A stretch of DNA of 50,676 nt from an uncultured Bacteroidales bacterium (GCA_902771935.1 CACXYM010000002.1:118234-168909), one strand, 5' to 3'; numbered from the stretch's first letter, positions 7,620 to 16,675 are shown. The notes: a model not told the origin generated them from the sequence alone. Numbers and translations are program-made.

Positions 7620-8453
7620 ATGAAAAAACATTTGATTATACTGCTTATTTGTAGCCTATTCACAAGCGCTATCTATGGCATCGAACGCAAGCCGAAAGAG
7701 TATTGGTTGCCGGATTACAAGGAGAAAGTGGGGTTGATGTATGGTTTTAATTTTGATGCCATCAGCAACTATGTTTGGCGCGGCATCCAAGTAGGTAGTT
7801 TTGGCTTTCAGACGGATGCGACAATCGGTTACGGAGGATTATATTTCAATTTGTGGTGGAACGTGACGGCAATGGATTGGAGCTTCAAAGCGATTAATCC
7901 GGAAGTAGATTGGACGATAGGTTTTAGCCGATGGGGACTGAATATTTACTTTATTCAGATGTACTATTTTGACCATTATCCTGACGGTAAAATGAGTCGA
8001 TTCTTCGACTATGCCAATCACGCTCCGGGTGGTGGCGGCACGACGTCTGAATGGCGAATCAGTTACCGCGTAAGTGATAATCTGCCGCTGTCGATTTTAT
8101 GGTGCACGCGGACATTCGGTCGGGATGGATATTTAGTGAACGGTGAGCTAAAACGCGCGTATTCATCGTATATTGAGTTAGGTTATGACTTCAAGTTACC
8201 GCTTGATTTTTGCATAGTTGCGCGATTGGGAATGACACCGTGGAAAAGTATGTACACGGGATTTAAAGGGAATTTCGCGGTGTGCAATGTAAGCGCCAAA
8301 GTGACTTGGACGCACCAATTATCGAATATGTGGTTTGTTAGTCCGTTTGCGCAAATCATGCTTAACCCGTACGACATGAGCCATGATTACGTTATAAATG
8401 GCAAGAATAATCCGGTAATGTGGAATATCGGTTGCAGTTTCTCCCTGAAATAA
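7620..8453 (+). CDS. Outer-membrane beta-barrel protein, 277 aa
   Basis: It has a signal peptide (MKKHLIILLICSLFTSAIYG) followed by repeated amphipathic aromatic strands (for example YVWRGIQVGSFGFQTDATIGYGGLYFNLWWN) and ends with a C-terminal strand finishing in FSLK, as in barrel proteins. The SNYVWRG motif resembles TorF-like putative porins of unknown substrate. It starts 13 bp after rmuC and may be in the same transcript. Its stop is only 2 bp from the convergent stop of the HhH gene. Confidence 0.75.
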   Translation: MKKHLIILLICSLFTSAIYGIERKPKEYWLPDYKEKVGLMYGFNFDAISNYVWRGIQVGSFGFQTDATIGYGGLYFNLWWNVTAMDWSFKAINPEVDWTIGFSRWGLNIYFIQMYYFDHYPDGKMSRFFDYANHAPGGGGTTSEWRISYRVSDNLPLSILWCTRTFGRDGYLVNGELKRAYSSYIELGYDFKLPLDFCIVARLGMTPWKSMYTGFKGNFAVCNVSAKVTWTHQLSNMWFVSPFAQIMLNPYDMSHDYVINGKNNPVMWNIGCSFSLK

Positions 8454-8455
8454 GT

Positions 8456-10324
8456 TTATAGATACGCCCGCAGAAGAAGGTGAATATCCGTGCGGGTTTG
8501 AGATATATTTCGTTCCGCAGCCCACGTGCGGCTGTAGACTGTTTCACTCACTTTGAGGTATAGCGCCAATTGGTCAATTATGCGCCATCGGAGATTGAGA
8601 TAAAAATGTCCTCCCTGTCCGTAAGACGCGGGAATAGACCACGCGTAAAGCACATCATTTTCATGCACATAAATGCGGTTATCCCATTTGCGTGCATCAA
8701 AACCTTGCAGGCGCAATTGGAGCGTAAGCGGCACTTTGGCGAATGAATAGTGGATATCTTGCGCCACGGAAAAGCCGTAAGAAAGAGCTTGTACGCTATC
8801 GCGAACGATATTTCCATCGGCTTGCGTTCGGAATGACCAACCGGCGATATCATAAGTAAATCGCGCACGAAGAGAAAAAGTGGATTTATGCGCTTTTTCT
8901 TTAGCACGAAAACGGACATTTGTTCCGATGGAATGGGAAGAATTTGATAATCTCCAATCTGCTTCTCCCATTGCGTCATAACCTAACGAAGGCGAATAAT
9001 TGATGCCATATTTAGGTGCAGAAAAACGGAAAATATCTCCATAAGCACGGAAGATCCAGTTTTTAAGAAGGGATATTTCTGTGCCAAGATATAGTCCATT
9101 TTCGTCATTAAGACGTGTTGTCTCCGAGAAAGCGTAAGCGAGCGTATTATCAAAATGCGGAGAATAGTAGCGATAGAGTACAATAAGTCCCAAATCACTT
9201 ATCGGCGTAAAGCGGCATCCGACTTGCGTAGCAACGCCCCATGTACGATTTTGAGCCGCAGCCACTTCCGCAAAGACATCATACCAATTACCGCAATAGC
9301 GGAAGTTAGCGCCGATGATGGCTTGGTTTGTTCCGCGAAAATAATTGCGATTATACGCCACAATGCGATAATAGCTCAAGGAGTCATTATAAAGATGTTC
9401 AGCAAACGTGATGCCGACTGCTAACTTATTGTGTTTCAATGTGATATTTGAACCTATAACATGATGCCACAAGGAATCATTGGCCCTATTCATACCATAT
9501 AAAACCGATAATTCGGTTTTGAGTTTCGTGATTGTTCCGAAAGTGAGTGTTGTGCCAACTCCATGCAACGAAGCAATACCTGTAGAGGTATATTTGCGCA
9601 ATCCATCGCAGCCGTTTCCGACTGTCATGATATAACTGTTTTTGCCCTGGTGAAAACCGGTATTAAGCACTAATCCTTGTCCGAAAGAAGCTTGATAATT
9701 GCCGGCCACGATAGTACGGACATGCGGCGCAATTTCGTCCAATTCGAGATAAGCACCATAGCGTATATCGGTTGCCATAACTCCCGGAGCACGACTAATA
9801 TTCACGCCGAACTGCACACGATTATCGTAATTGAATTTATACTTGGCTTGAGCAAAAACCGGATCGCCTTCAAAGGATTCGATATTGCGAATATCGGCTC
9901 TGGTAATTATCTCATGGCGTGCAAAATGGAAAACGTCCTTTGCATGGATTGAATAGTCATTTTTCTTCGGTTTCACCGTAACAAATGCTCTGAGATTTCG
10001 CGCAAGATAAGTAGGCAGTTCGGGAATCAAATCGAGTTCATTAAGTGATTCCATCGGATGCTTAAAAACATAGGTTAGAATGGCATCTATTTGCGTGTCA
10101 GAAAGAAAGCGCAATTGTCGCAAATCATTTTCGGTAGCGGTATTAAGGTCAATAGGCGTAGCAGCAAATTGCAGCAGCTGTTCCTGTAGTTCTCCGGACT
10201 CAATTGTTTCCGTTTCGGTTAATTGGCGATAAATATCATCAATAACCGCATCTATTTCTTGTTCGGTTGCAGATACGTGAACAATCCATAGCGCGAAGGC
10301 AATATAAACGAAAAATCGTTTCAC
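8456..10324 (-). CDS. Helix-hairpin-helix outer-membrane protein, 622 aa
   Basis: A signal peptide (MKRFFVYIAFALWIVHVSA) is followed by a ComEA-like helix-hairpin-helix region at about 55-105 (IDLNTATENDLRQLRFLSDTQIDAIL, then LNELDLIP). The remaining roughly 490 residues are alternating aromatic beta strands typical of an outer-membrane barrel. This architecture is common in Bacteroidota but its role is not established; DNA uptake has been imagined because of the HhH. Translation is coupled to the upstream GtrA gene by a 4-bp overlap. Confidence 0.85.
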   Translation of the reverse strand: MKRFFVYIAFALWIVHVSATEQEIDAVIDDIYRQLTETETIESGELQEQLLQFAATPIDLNTATENDLRQLRFLSDTQIDAILTYVFKHPMESLNELDLIPELPTYLARNLRAFVTVKPKKNDYSIHAKDVFHFARHEIITRADIRNIESFEGDPVFAQAKYKFNYDNRVQFGVNISRAPGVMATDIRYGAYLELDEIAPHVRTIVAGNYQASFGQGLVLNTGFHQGKNSYIMTVGNGCDGLRKYTSTGIASLHGVGTTLTFGTITKLKTELSVLYGMNRANDSLWHHVIGSNITLKHNKLAVGITFAEHLYNDSLSYYRIVAYNRNYFRGTNQAIIGANFRYCGNWYDVFAEVAAAQNRTWGVATQVGCRFTPISDLGLIVLYRYYSPHFDNTLAYAFSETTRLNDENGLYLGTEISLLKNWIFRAYGDIFRFSAPKYGINYSPSLGYDAMGEADWRLSNSSHSIGTNVRFRAKEKAHKSTFSLRARFTYDIAGWSFRTQADGNIVRDSVQALSYGFSVAQDIHYSFAKVPLTLQLRLQGFDARKWDNRIYVHENDVLYAWSIPASYGQGGHFYLNLRWRIIDQLALYLKVSETVYSRTWAAERNISQTRTDIHLLLRAYL

Positions 10325-10809
10325 TTCCGGAAAGAGAAGTATTTTTGTCCGAGGAAAGAGATAATGACCGTGAAAATAGTAATTGCCATTTTACTTGGCG
10401 TCGGATACCATCCCCATACTTCGACACAGAGTTTGAGTCCGAAATAGTTGATTGCCAAGTTGAGAAGCACGATAGATGTATAGCGCAGTAATTGTCTTGC
10501 TCCATGCAAAGAGGATTGGGTGAAAGTGACGTATTTATTGAGCCAAAAACCTGTTAGTAAAGTGATTGGGAAAACAATACACAAAGTAGCAATATGCGGC
10601 GTAAGACAGATTGTATTGACTCCTAAATGGATGTAAACCAATTCGTGGCCGATGATAAAATTGTAAGTAATGAAGTACAAAACCCAGTCCAAAACCATAT
10701 TTCCGCCCCCGCAAGCAGCATAGCGAAAAAGCTGTTCCGGGAGTAGTTTTTGGAACGGTTTATAGAGAAAATCTATGATTTTTGTTATAAAAAGTGCTAT
10801 TTTCTTCAT
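10321..10809 (-). CDS. GtrA-like membrane protein, 162 aa
   Basis: It has four hydrophobic helices and the GtrA-family opening (LFRYAACGGGNMVLDWVLYFI), a central FWLNKYVTF motif and a closing helix with FLGQKYFSFRK. GtrA proteins are thought to move lipid-linked sugars across the inner membrane. The ATG at 10809 is chosen: an upstream TTG lies within the -7 promoter box at 10885-10892. It overlaps the HhH gene by 4 bp. Confidence 0.85.
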   Translation of the reverse strand: MKKIALFITKIIDFLYKPFQKLLPEQLFRYAACGGGNMVLDWVLYFITYNFIIGHELVYIHLGVNTICLTPHIATLCIVFPITLLTGFWLNKYVTFTQSSLHGARQLLRYTSIVLLNLAINYFGLKLCVEVWGWYPTPSKMAITIFTVIISFLGQKYFSFRK

Positions 10810-10815
10810 TTTTTC

Positions 10816-10846
10816 TTGTGTAATTAAAATAAAAGCAGTACTTTTG
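10816..10846 (+). promoter_or_regulatory. Promoter of rsmA-corA
   Basis: TTG at 10816-10818, 20-bp spacer, TACTTTTG at 10839-10846. It lies inside the 5' region of the divergent GtrA transcript, so the two transcription units overlap head to head. Confidence 0.65.
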
Positions 10847-10884
10847 CCGCCGGAAATAAAAATCCTTTCCACCGAAATCGGCTG

Positions 10885-10915
10885 CAAAGGTACAACAAAA
10901 AATCCAAACTCACAA
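10885..10915 (-). promoter_or_regulatory. Promoter of the GtrA-HhH operon
   Basis: Minus-strand TACCTTTG (10885-10892) with TTG at 10913-10915 and a 20-bp spacer. Confidence 0.7.
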
Positions 10916-10952
10916 ATAATTCACTAATTTATGGACGACTATCATCAAGAAA

Positions 10953-11744
10953 ATGCAACAAGTTCGAGCAAAGAAATCGCTGGGTCAGCACTTCTTGAAG
11001 GATCTTTGTATCGCCCAGAAGATTGCTGAAACCATCAACCCGACACCATCGGATGTTCGTTTTCCGGTTCTTGAGATTGGACCTGGAATGGGTGTTCTTA
11101 CGCAGTATTTACTCAAAAATCCTAATATTGACCTCACGGCTATTGAATTAGACCGCGAGTCAGTTGATTATCTCAAGGAATGGTATCCGGAACTTAAATT
11201 GGTTGAAGGTGATTTTTTGAAGTTAGATCTGAATAAGTTGTATCCGGAAGGTCAATTTGGTGTGATAGGTAATTATCCCTACAACATCAGCAGCCAAATA
11301 TTTTTCAAAGTATTAGAATATAAAGACCGTATTCCAGTATGCTCCGGAATGATTCAGAAGGAAGTTGCAGAACGCATAGCTTCGAAGCAGGGTAAAAAGG
11401 CATACGGTATCCTAAGTGTCTTACTACAAGCGTGGTACGATATTGAATATCTGTTCACGGTGGACGAAAATGTGTTTAATCCTCCGCCAAAAGTGAAGTC
11501 CGCAGTAGTCCGATTGCGACGAAATGAGCGAACGTCGTTGGGATGTGATGAAGAACTGTTTAAGCGAATCGTCAAGGCATCCTTCAATCAACGACGAAAG
11601 CAGCTCCGCAATTCTTTGCACGAGTTTTGGGACAAACCGGGTATAAAAGAGGAATTGGCGGAGATATTAACCAAACGTCCTGAACAATTAAGTGTAGAAG
11701 AGTTTATTAACCTAACAAAACGCTTAGAACCATGGCAGAACTGA
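10953..11744 (+). CDS. rsmA: 16S rRNA (adenine1518-N6/adenine1519-N6)-dimethyltransferase
   Basis: RsmA/KsgA dimethylates two adenines near the 3' end of 16S rRNA during 30S assembly. Diagnostic features are AKKSLGQHFLKD at the start, the SAM-binding loop LEIGPGMGVLT (about 40-50) and the catalytic GNYPYN motif (106-111), followed by the C-terminal helical domain with NQRRKQLRNSL. At 263 aa it is full length. Its 3' end overlaps corA by 13 bp. Confidence 0.97.
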   Translation: MQQVRAKKSLGQHFLKDLCIAQKIAETINPTPSDVRFPVLEIGPGMGVLTQYLLKNPNIDLTAIELDRESVDYLKEWYPELKLVEGDFLKLDLNKLYPEGQFGVIGNYPYNISSQIFFKVLEYKDRIPVCSGMIQKEVAERIASKQGKKAYGILSVLLQAWYDIEYLFTVDENVFNPPPKVKSAVVRLRRNERTSLGCDEELFKRIVKASFNQRRKQLRNSLHEFWDKPGIKEELAEILTKRPEQLSVEEFINLTKRLEPWQN

Positions 11745-12679
11745 GAATATTCTATAAAGACAATGAAAAAATACGTGTAGCAAAGACAATCAACGCCCTC
11801 AAGGAGTTGGATAAGAAAGATATTATCTGGATTGATTTGCTTGACGTAAGTGATAAAACCGAGGATACACTTGAAGGATTCCTCAAAATTGATATTCAGG
11901 AAGACGAAGAAATGGAAGAAATTGAGATGTCCAGCCGTTATATTCAAACGGATGACTCAATTGTAGCCAATAGCAACTTCCTACATTCCAATTTTGAGGT
12001 AGAACCGGTTAACTTCATTATTAAGAACAATATTCTTGTGACATCGCATGACCAGGAATTAGGTAGTTTTAATGAAACAATCAAGCGTATGTTCGTTAAT
12101 ACACGTAATTTCCCAAGTGGTTTTCATGTAATGGTTGCGTTGATGGAAACACGAGTTGAAAAGGATGCCGACTTGATTGAGGATACAACAGATCTGATTA
12201 CGCAATTGAGTAATGAAATCAACGCTAAAGATCATGTGGATGAAGATGTACTTATCCAAATCAAGGACTTGCAGGAAAAAGTGACCATCATTCGTCAGAA
12301 TATCATGGATAAACAGCGAGTGATAAGCAACTTGCTCAAATGCGATTTCATGCCTATGGAATTACAGCCGCGTTTAACAATGGTGATTAAGGATATAAAT
12401 TCACTTTTTGATTATACTCGATTTGGTTTTGACCGTCTGGATTACCTGCAAGATACGTTTCTCGGTTTGGTTAATATCGAACAGAACAGAATAATTAAGA
12501 TATTTACAGTCATCAATATAATCTTCCTGCCACCAACATTGATTGGTAGTTTGTACGGCATGAACTTTGATTTTATGCCTGAACTGCACTGGAGATTAGG
12601 TTATCTCTTTGCCCTCGGATTAATGGTATTATCAGTTGTGATAATTCTGCTTATTTTCCGCTTAAAGAAGTGGTTATAA
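11732..12679 (+). CDS. corA: CorA-family magnesium/divalent cation transporter
   Basis: An acidic cytoplasmic domain with a long helix (about 145-250) leads into two C-terminal transmembrane helices. The signature YGMNF (GMN at 276-278) lies at the end of TM1, and a short basic tail (RLKKWL) follows TM2. CorA forms a pentameric Mg2+ channel in the inner membrane. The gene overlaps the end of rsmA, so expression is coupled to it. Confidence 0.95.
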   Translation: MAELRIFYKDNEKIRVAKTINALKELDKKDIIWIDLLDVSDKTEDTLEGFLKIDIQEDEEMEEIEMSSRYIQTDDSIVANSNFLHSNFEVEPVNFIIKNNILVTSHDQELGSFNETIKRMFVNTRNFPSGFHVMVALMETRVEKDADLIEDTTDLITQLSNEINAKDHVDEDVLIQIKDLQEKVTIIRQNIMDKQRVISNLLKCDFMPMELQPRLTMVIKDINSLFDYTRFGFDRLDYLQDTFLGLVNIEQNRIIKIFTVINIIFLPPTLIGSLYGMNFDFMPELHWRLGYLFALGLMVLSVVIILLIFRLKKWL

Positions 12680-13043
12680 ACAATTGTTGAAAACTTATAT
12701 TACAAACTGTAAATTACTCGGTGAAATCGATAGTTATTGAAAGTTTTCATAAATAATCAACAGCTGTAATTAGTTGTAATTATTTGAGCATTATATAGTT
12801 GTAAAAGTTTTCAACATTTCTACATACAATAATATACAATCTAATTTTTAAAAATAAGGTTTATATTTATATAGATTGTAGAAAGTGGTGAAAAAGTAGT
12901 GACATTGATTGTATAGTTAAGTTTATAAGAAAATAACCCTGCCGCGGGAAATAAAACGATTACAAATTGTAACCAACTGAAGCGACCGTCAGATCTTAGA
13001 CGTAAAATGGGATGACATAATTGAAATTAAAAAACTTTATATC
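12680..13043. other. AT-rich gene-free region with paired TTTTCAACA boxes
   Basis: No gene or clear promoter is visible. The region is strongly AT-rich. TTTTCAACA occurs once on each strand (minus at 12685-12693, plus at 12808-12816), seven of nine bases matching the DnaA-box consensus TTATCCACA, with further GTTTTCAT/ATTGAAAG stretches between. Palindromes TTACAAACTGTAA (12700-12712, one mismatch) and TTACAAATTGTAA (12960-12972, perfect) lie near its two ends. It could be an unusually large 5' region, a replication-related site or neither. Confidence 0.45.
12960..12972. promoter_or_regulatory. Palindrome TTACAAATTGTAA upstream of the protease operon
   Basis: A perfect palindrome around a central A/T, 72 bp before the first gene of the C10-protease operon. 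The same 11-bp core TACAAATTGTA recurs downstream of the operon at 16662-16672, and a one-mismatch copy is at 12700-12712. It is a candidate operator. Confidence 0.5.
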
Positions 13044-13421
13044 ATGAAAAATTTATTACTTACACTACTATTATTTTCTGTAGTCTCTTTTTCTTCTTAT
13101 ACTACAGCCGATGACTATGTGCAAACGACTATGGACGACAATCGTTATGAAATGGTTCAAGTCGTCTTTAGTGCTTATACCTACAATATTAAGTTCGATA
13201 AATTGACGGGTAACATTTGGTTGTACACGAAGGATGGTGTCACTGTAGCAATGCGAGATCCTGCAGATGAAAGCTGTACGCAAAACAAACAAAGCGTATA
13301 TCAGTTAATGAAAGGCAATCGAGATTCTATTGAGCATTGTTATGTATTAAACACCGTAACTGGAGAAGTTTGGGAAGTCACCTTTACGAAGGGACGAACT
13401 GTTAAGTTTGAGAAGAAATAA
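13044..13421 (+). CDS. Exported hypothetical protein, 125 aa
   Basis: It begins with a signal peptide (MKNLLLTLLLFSVVSFSSYTTA) and no lipobox. The mature region of about 100 residues is beta-rich, with two similar stretches, KLTGNIWLYTKDG and NTVTGEVWEVTFTKG, that look like a repeated T-G-x-(I/V)-W strand unit. I do not recognise a family. It is the first gene of an operon with a small membrane protein (27 bp downstream) and a C10 protease. C10 operons often encode a separate inhibitor, so an inhibitor or chaperone role is one possibility, without direct evidence. Confidence 0.75.
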   Translation: MKNLLLTLLLFSVVSFSSYTTADDYVQTTMDDNRYEMVQVVFSAYTYNIKFDKLTGNIWLYTKDGVTVAMRDPADESCTQNKQSVYQLMKGNRDSIEHCYVLNTVTGEVWEVTFTKGRTVKFEKK

Positions 13422-13448
13422 ATTCATTAACCAGAGAGTTTTAATGAA

Positions 13449-13880
13449 ATGGCTTGGGGCATGAGCAAAGACGAAACGTTACAAGATACTTTGAGTGCAA
13501 TAAACGAAGAAAAGAATTCTCTGCGACGTTTCTTAGCAGGGATTACTGCTACCACATTTGGTGTATTGGTCGCTTTACATCCTAGTTTTCGTGCATCGAG
13601 CTGGAGTAGTTGGTTTTATGTGTCAAGTGTTATAGCAAATGCTTTTAGCGTAATATTCTTTATTGGTAGTCTCTTTGGGAGATATCGGATGCTAATACAT
13701 AAAGGAATGAGGCAGCAAAATGAGGCTATCGCAGAGATGCAAGGGCAAGATCCTCCAAAGGAAGAAAATAAATATGCAGGAAGATTTAAATTTTATGTAA
13801 TAGCCGGTCTTACATCGTACGGAATAGCTATCATTTGCTCATGTGTGTTTATAGTATTGGAAGTGTTAACATCCAAATAA
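13449..13880 (+). CDS. Small inner-membrane protein, 143 aa
   Basis: It has a short charged N-terminus (SKDETLQDTLSAINEEKNSLRRF) and then three hydrophobic segments at about 29-48, 54-76 and 115-140, separated by a charged cytoplasmic-type loop (QQNEAIAEMQGQDPPKEENKY). No known family is recognised. An internal ATG at codon 5 is an alternative start. It lies 6 bp upstream of the protease gene, so the two are almost certainly co-transcribed. Confidence 0.7.
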   Translation: MAWGMSKDETLQDTLSAINEEKNSLRRFLAGITATTFGVLVALHPSFRASSWSSWFYVSSVIANAFSVIFFIGSLFGRYRMLIHKGMRQQNEAIAEMQGQDPPKEENKYAGRFKFYVIAGLTSYGIAIICSCVFIVLEVLTSK

Positions 13881-13886
13881 TTTAGT

Positions 13887-16340
13887 GTGATGAAGCGCGT
13901 ATTATCGATTATATTAATTTGGTGTCCTCTTTTAATGAGTGCCAAAAAGGTTACACCGGATATAGCTCTGCAAGTAGCAAAGAACTTTGTAGCCCAAAAC
14001 GTTGTTAACTCTGCGCTGGTCAGACGAACACCTCTTAAGATGAATTCTTTGAAATTATCATCAAAACGAATAACAGAAAATCAACAATACTACGTATTTA
14101 ACAACGAAGATAATAATGGATATGTAATTGTAGCAGCAGATGATATTGCAATTCCAATTTTAGGTTTTACGGACGAGGGCGACATTGAAGATTTGCCAGA
14201 AAACCTTCGTTGGTGGTTAAGTGAATATGACAGAGAAATACAATGGGCTATTGAACAAGGCCTCGAAACAACAGAAGAAACCACAGAAGAATGGGCTAAA
14301 TTACTATCTTCTTATACGCTAAATACAGCAGAAGTCGTTGTGGCACCATTAATAAAAACAGAGTGGTCTCAGGGAAGTGGTTATAATAGAAAATGTCCAT
14401 ATGACACACAATCTGGTTCGTATTGTAAAACTGGTTGCGTGGCAACAGCAATGGCTCAAATAATGAAATATTGGGAACACCCCAAAAAAGGAAGAGGCAA
14501 GAATTCATATATACATGACACATATGGTGCACTCTCTGCCGATTTTGGAAACGTTACGTATGACTGGGCTAATATGCCAAATGATTTAGGGCTATCTAGT
14601 ACGTCAGCGCAAATTAACGCAATAGCGACGCTAATGTTTCATTGCGGTGTGGCTGTAGATATGGATTACGGCGTTTCAGAGAGTAGTGCTATCACATGGA
14701 AAGTTGCCGGAGCACTTAAACAATATTTCTATTATAGTGATGAGGCAATGTTCTTTTCAAAGGAAGATTTTACAGATGCCGAATGGAAAGAACGATTAAA
14801 AGTTCAATTGCTATTAGGTAGACCTATTTTGTATAGTGGTAGAGGAAGTAGTGGGGGACATGCTTTTATCTGTGACGGATACAGAAGTGATAATTATTTC
14901 CATTTCAATTGGGGTTGGGATGTCGGAGCGGATGGATATTATTCTTTGTCTGCTTTAAAACCCAATTTAATTGGTTTTCCTATGGGTGACTTTACAAATT
15001 TTCAACAAGCCTTGCTTTGCTTGTATCCTAAAACCGATACTACTGCGAGAGCAGTACTTGAGCTAATGGAAGTTATTAATTTGAACGATTCTATAGCTTG
15101 TGGTAATGAATGGCAGTTCACGGCTTCCATCGCTAATGTTGGAGAAAAAGAATTTAGTGGATACATATATGCCGTAGTTTATCAATATATAGATAGCGAA
15201 ATTCCAACGCCATTGCTGAGAGATAGTATATATGTTGAAGAGTTATATGATGAAGATATACATTTTATATTAAAAGGTGTTACAGATCTTTCTACAGGAA
15301 AATATTTCGTCCAGATAGAGTATCGCAACACTTTAGGAGAGTTACAACCTGTAGGGTATGATTATTTCGTGAATTTTAAGAAAGTAATCGTTTATAATCC
15401 TATTGAAATGGATTTGTTGTATCGCTTTACATGGGGAGGAACTCGAGAGCATTGGTATTCTGGAGATTCGATACGGTTTATGACACAAATTAATAATAAT
15501 GAGAGTGAGCCATTTGTGGGATTTGTAACAATGAAACTTGAAAATGACGAAGACAATACAATTGTACATTATTTTGATAGTCTCAATTTAAGCGATTGGC
15601 CAATTGCAGCACATGGTGACGAAATTATAGGCTTAGATGGAAAACTTGATGTACCGGCAGGTTCATATAAAGCATATTTAATTTATAAATATAATCATTC
15701 TGATGCTTGGAAATTAGTTGCTTGTGCTCCAGGACTCATGAATCCTCTGGTTTTGCAAGTCGAGCCTTTAGCTGAAACTCAAAAATACGTAATACTTGCA
15801 CAAAAAAAAGCGACGAGTAATTGGTTTTATCTTACCAGCGTGAATGCAGGAACGGAATATACTCCGCATTTAGAAGCTGTTAATTCTGGAACTGCAGATA
15901 GAAATAAAATTAAAACTAGTGATTTGGAAGATAAGTATATTTGGCAAATAGATACAACAACAGCTGGTCTGTTACTTAAGAATGGTGACGAGTATGTTTC
16001 GTATACTAAAGGCAATACTGCTTACATGAGTACATCAGGACAATTGCTTCAAGATAGTAAAACCGCTAATGATTTGGTTCAATATTGGTTCATCGATAGT
16101 AACGAAATTACGCGATACTTATCCCTTAATACTAACAACGACTATTTTTCATTTTATACAGGTACACAGGCTCAGAATCTACTTGTAGTTAATTACGGAG
16201 TGGAAATGCCTATTACAACACAAACAAATGGTTTAGTAACTGAAAGTTCGTGTGATACTTACAAAATTCTTCGTGACGGACAACTATTAATCAAACGAGG
16301 TGAGAAGATATATTCTATTACTGGTTTAGAGTTGAAATAA
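13887..16340 (+). CDS. C10 family (streptopain-like) cysteine protease, 817 aa, secreted
   Basis: It has a signal peptide (about 1-18) and an N-terminal Spi-type propeptide (about 20-140, with YYVFNNEDNNGYVIVAADD). The C10 peptidase domain runs from about 155 to 385. Catalytic Cys184 is in KTGCVATAMAQIMKYW, His325 in SSGGHAFICDGY, and the FHFNWGW motif supplies Asn341/Trp342. Ig-like modules and a beta-rich region (about 630-780) follow. The last 30 residues (YKILRDGQLLIKRGEKIYSITGLELK, given here only in outline) follow the KxxxxGQLxIxRxGxxYxxxGxxxK pattern common at Bacteroidales C-termini and thought to be a secretion/anchoring tail. C10 proteases cleave host or extracellular proteins. All catalytic residues are present. 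Confidence 0.92.
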   Translation: MMKRVLSIILIWCPLLMSAKKVTPDIALQVAKNFVAQNVVNSALVRRTPLKMNSLKLSSKRITENQQYYVFNNEDNNGYVIVAADDIAIPILGFTDEGDIEDLPENLRWWLSEYDREIQWAIEQGLETTEETTEEWAKLLSSYTLNTAEVVVAPLIKTEWSQGSGYNRKCPYDTQSGSYCKTGCVATAMAQIMKYWEHPKKGRGKNSYIHDTYGALSADFGNVTYDWANMPNDLGLSSTSAQINAIATLMFHCGVAVDMDYGVSESSAITWKVAGALKQYFYYSDEAMFFSKEDFTDAEWKERLKVQLLLGRPILYSGRGSSGGHAFICDGYRSDNYFHFNWGWDVGADGYYSLSALKPNLIGFPMGDFTNFQQALLCLYPKTDTTARAVLELMEVINLNDSIACGNEWQFTASIANVGEKEFSGYIYAVVYQYIDSEIPTPLLRDSIYVEELYDEDIHFILKGVTDLSTGKYFVQIEYRNTLGELQPVGYDYFVNFKKVIVYNPIEMDLLYRFTWGGTREHWYSGDSIRFMTQINNNESEPFVGFVTMKLENDEDNTIVHYFDSLNLSDWPIAAHGDEIIGLDGKLDVPAGSYKAYLIYKYNHSDAWKLVACAPGLMNPLVLQVEPLAETQKYVILAQKKATSNWFYLTSVNAGTEYTPHLEAVNSGTADRNKIKTSDLEDKYIWQIDTTTAGLLLKNGDEYVSYTKGNTAYMSTSGQLLQDSKTANDLVQYWFIDSNEITRYLSLNTNNDYFSFYTGTQAQNLLVVNYGVEMPITTQTNGLVTESSCDTYKILRDGQLLIKRGEKIYSITGLELK

Positions 16341-16411
16341 CGTTACACTTTCACACAAAAAAATGTGTTCATATCATATTCTTCTGAGTAGTGCACACAT
16401 GATCTTTTTCC

Positions 16412-16601
16412 AGTTGTCCGATTTTTGCGGACAACTCCTACCATGGTCCTTTTTTGACCACATCGTTTACCTTGTATAAATTTCTCCCATATTTTTTATA
16501 CAAGTCACAACGTATCTTCCTACTATATACATACTTACGTAGTAGCATGTATCTTTTTTATTGCTGGCTTTACCAAGCTTTTTGAAAAATAAATACATGC
16601 T
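16412..16601. repeat. Series of five consecutive hairpins
   Basis: H1 AGTTGTCCG/CGGACAACT (16412-16436, 7-base loop). H2 TGGTC/GACCA (16444-16460, T-rich loop). H3 CTTGTATAAA/TTTATACAAG (16471-16504). H4 CTACTA/TAGTAG (16520-16545). H5 AGCATGTAT/ATACATGCT (16544-16601). All arms listed are perfectly complementary, and the arms are unrelated in sequence between hairpins. Confidence 0.75.
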
Positions 16602-16658
16602 GCTCTCAAACACCTTTATTTACTGGTATTCTATGGAAAATAGCAAATAACTCATGTA

Positions 16659-16675
16659 GGGTACAAATTGTACCC
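16659..16675. promoter_or_regulatory. Perfect palindrome GGGTACAAATTGTACCC
   Basis: Eight-base arms around one central base. Its core TACAAATTGTA is identical to the palindrome at 12961-12971 on the other side of the protease operon. Confidence 0.7.

Noticed and set aside
16412-16601. Integron attC array or CRISPR
   Set aside because: The hairpins have unrelated arms and no conserved core sites, and there are no equal-length repeats with unique spacers.
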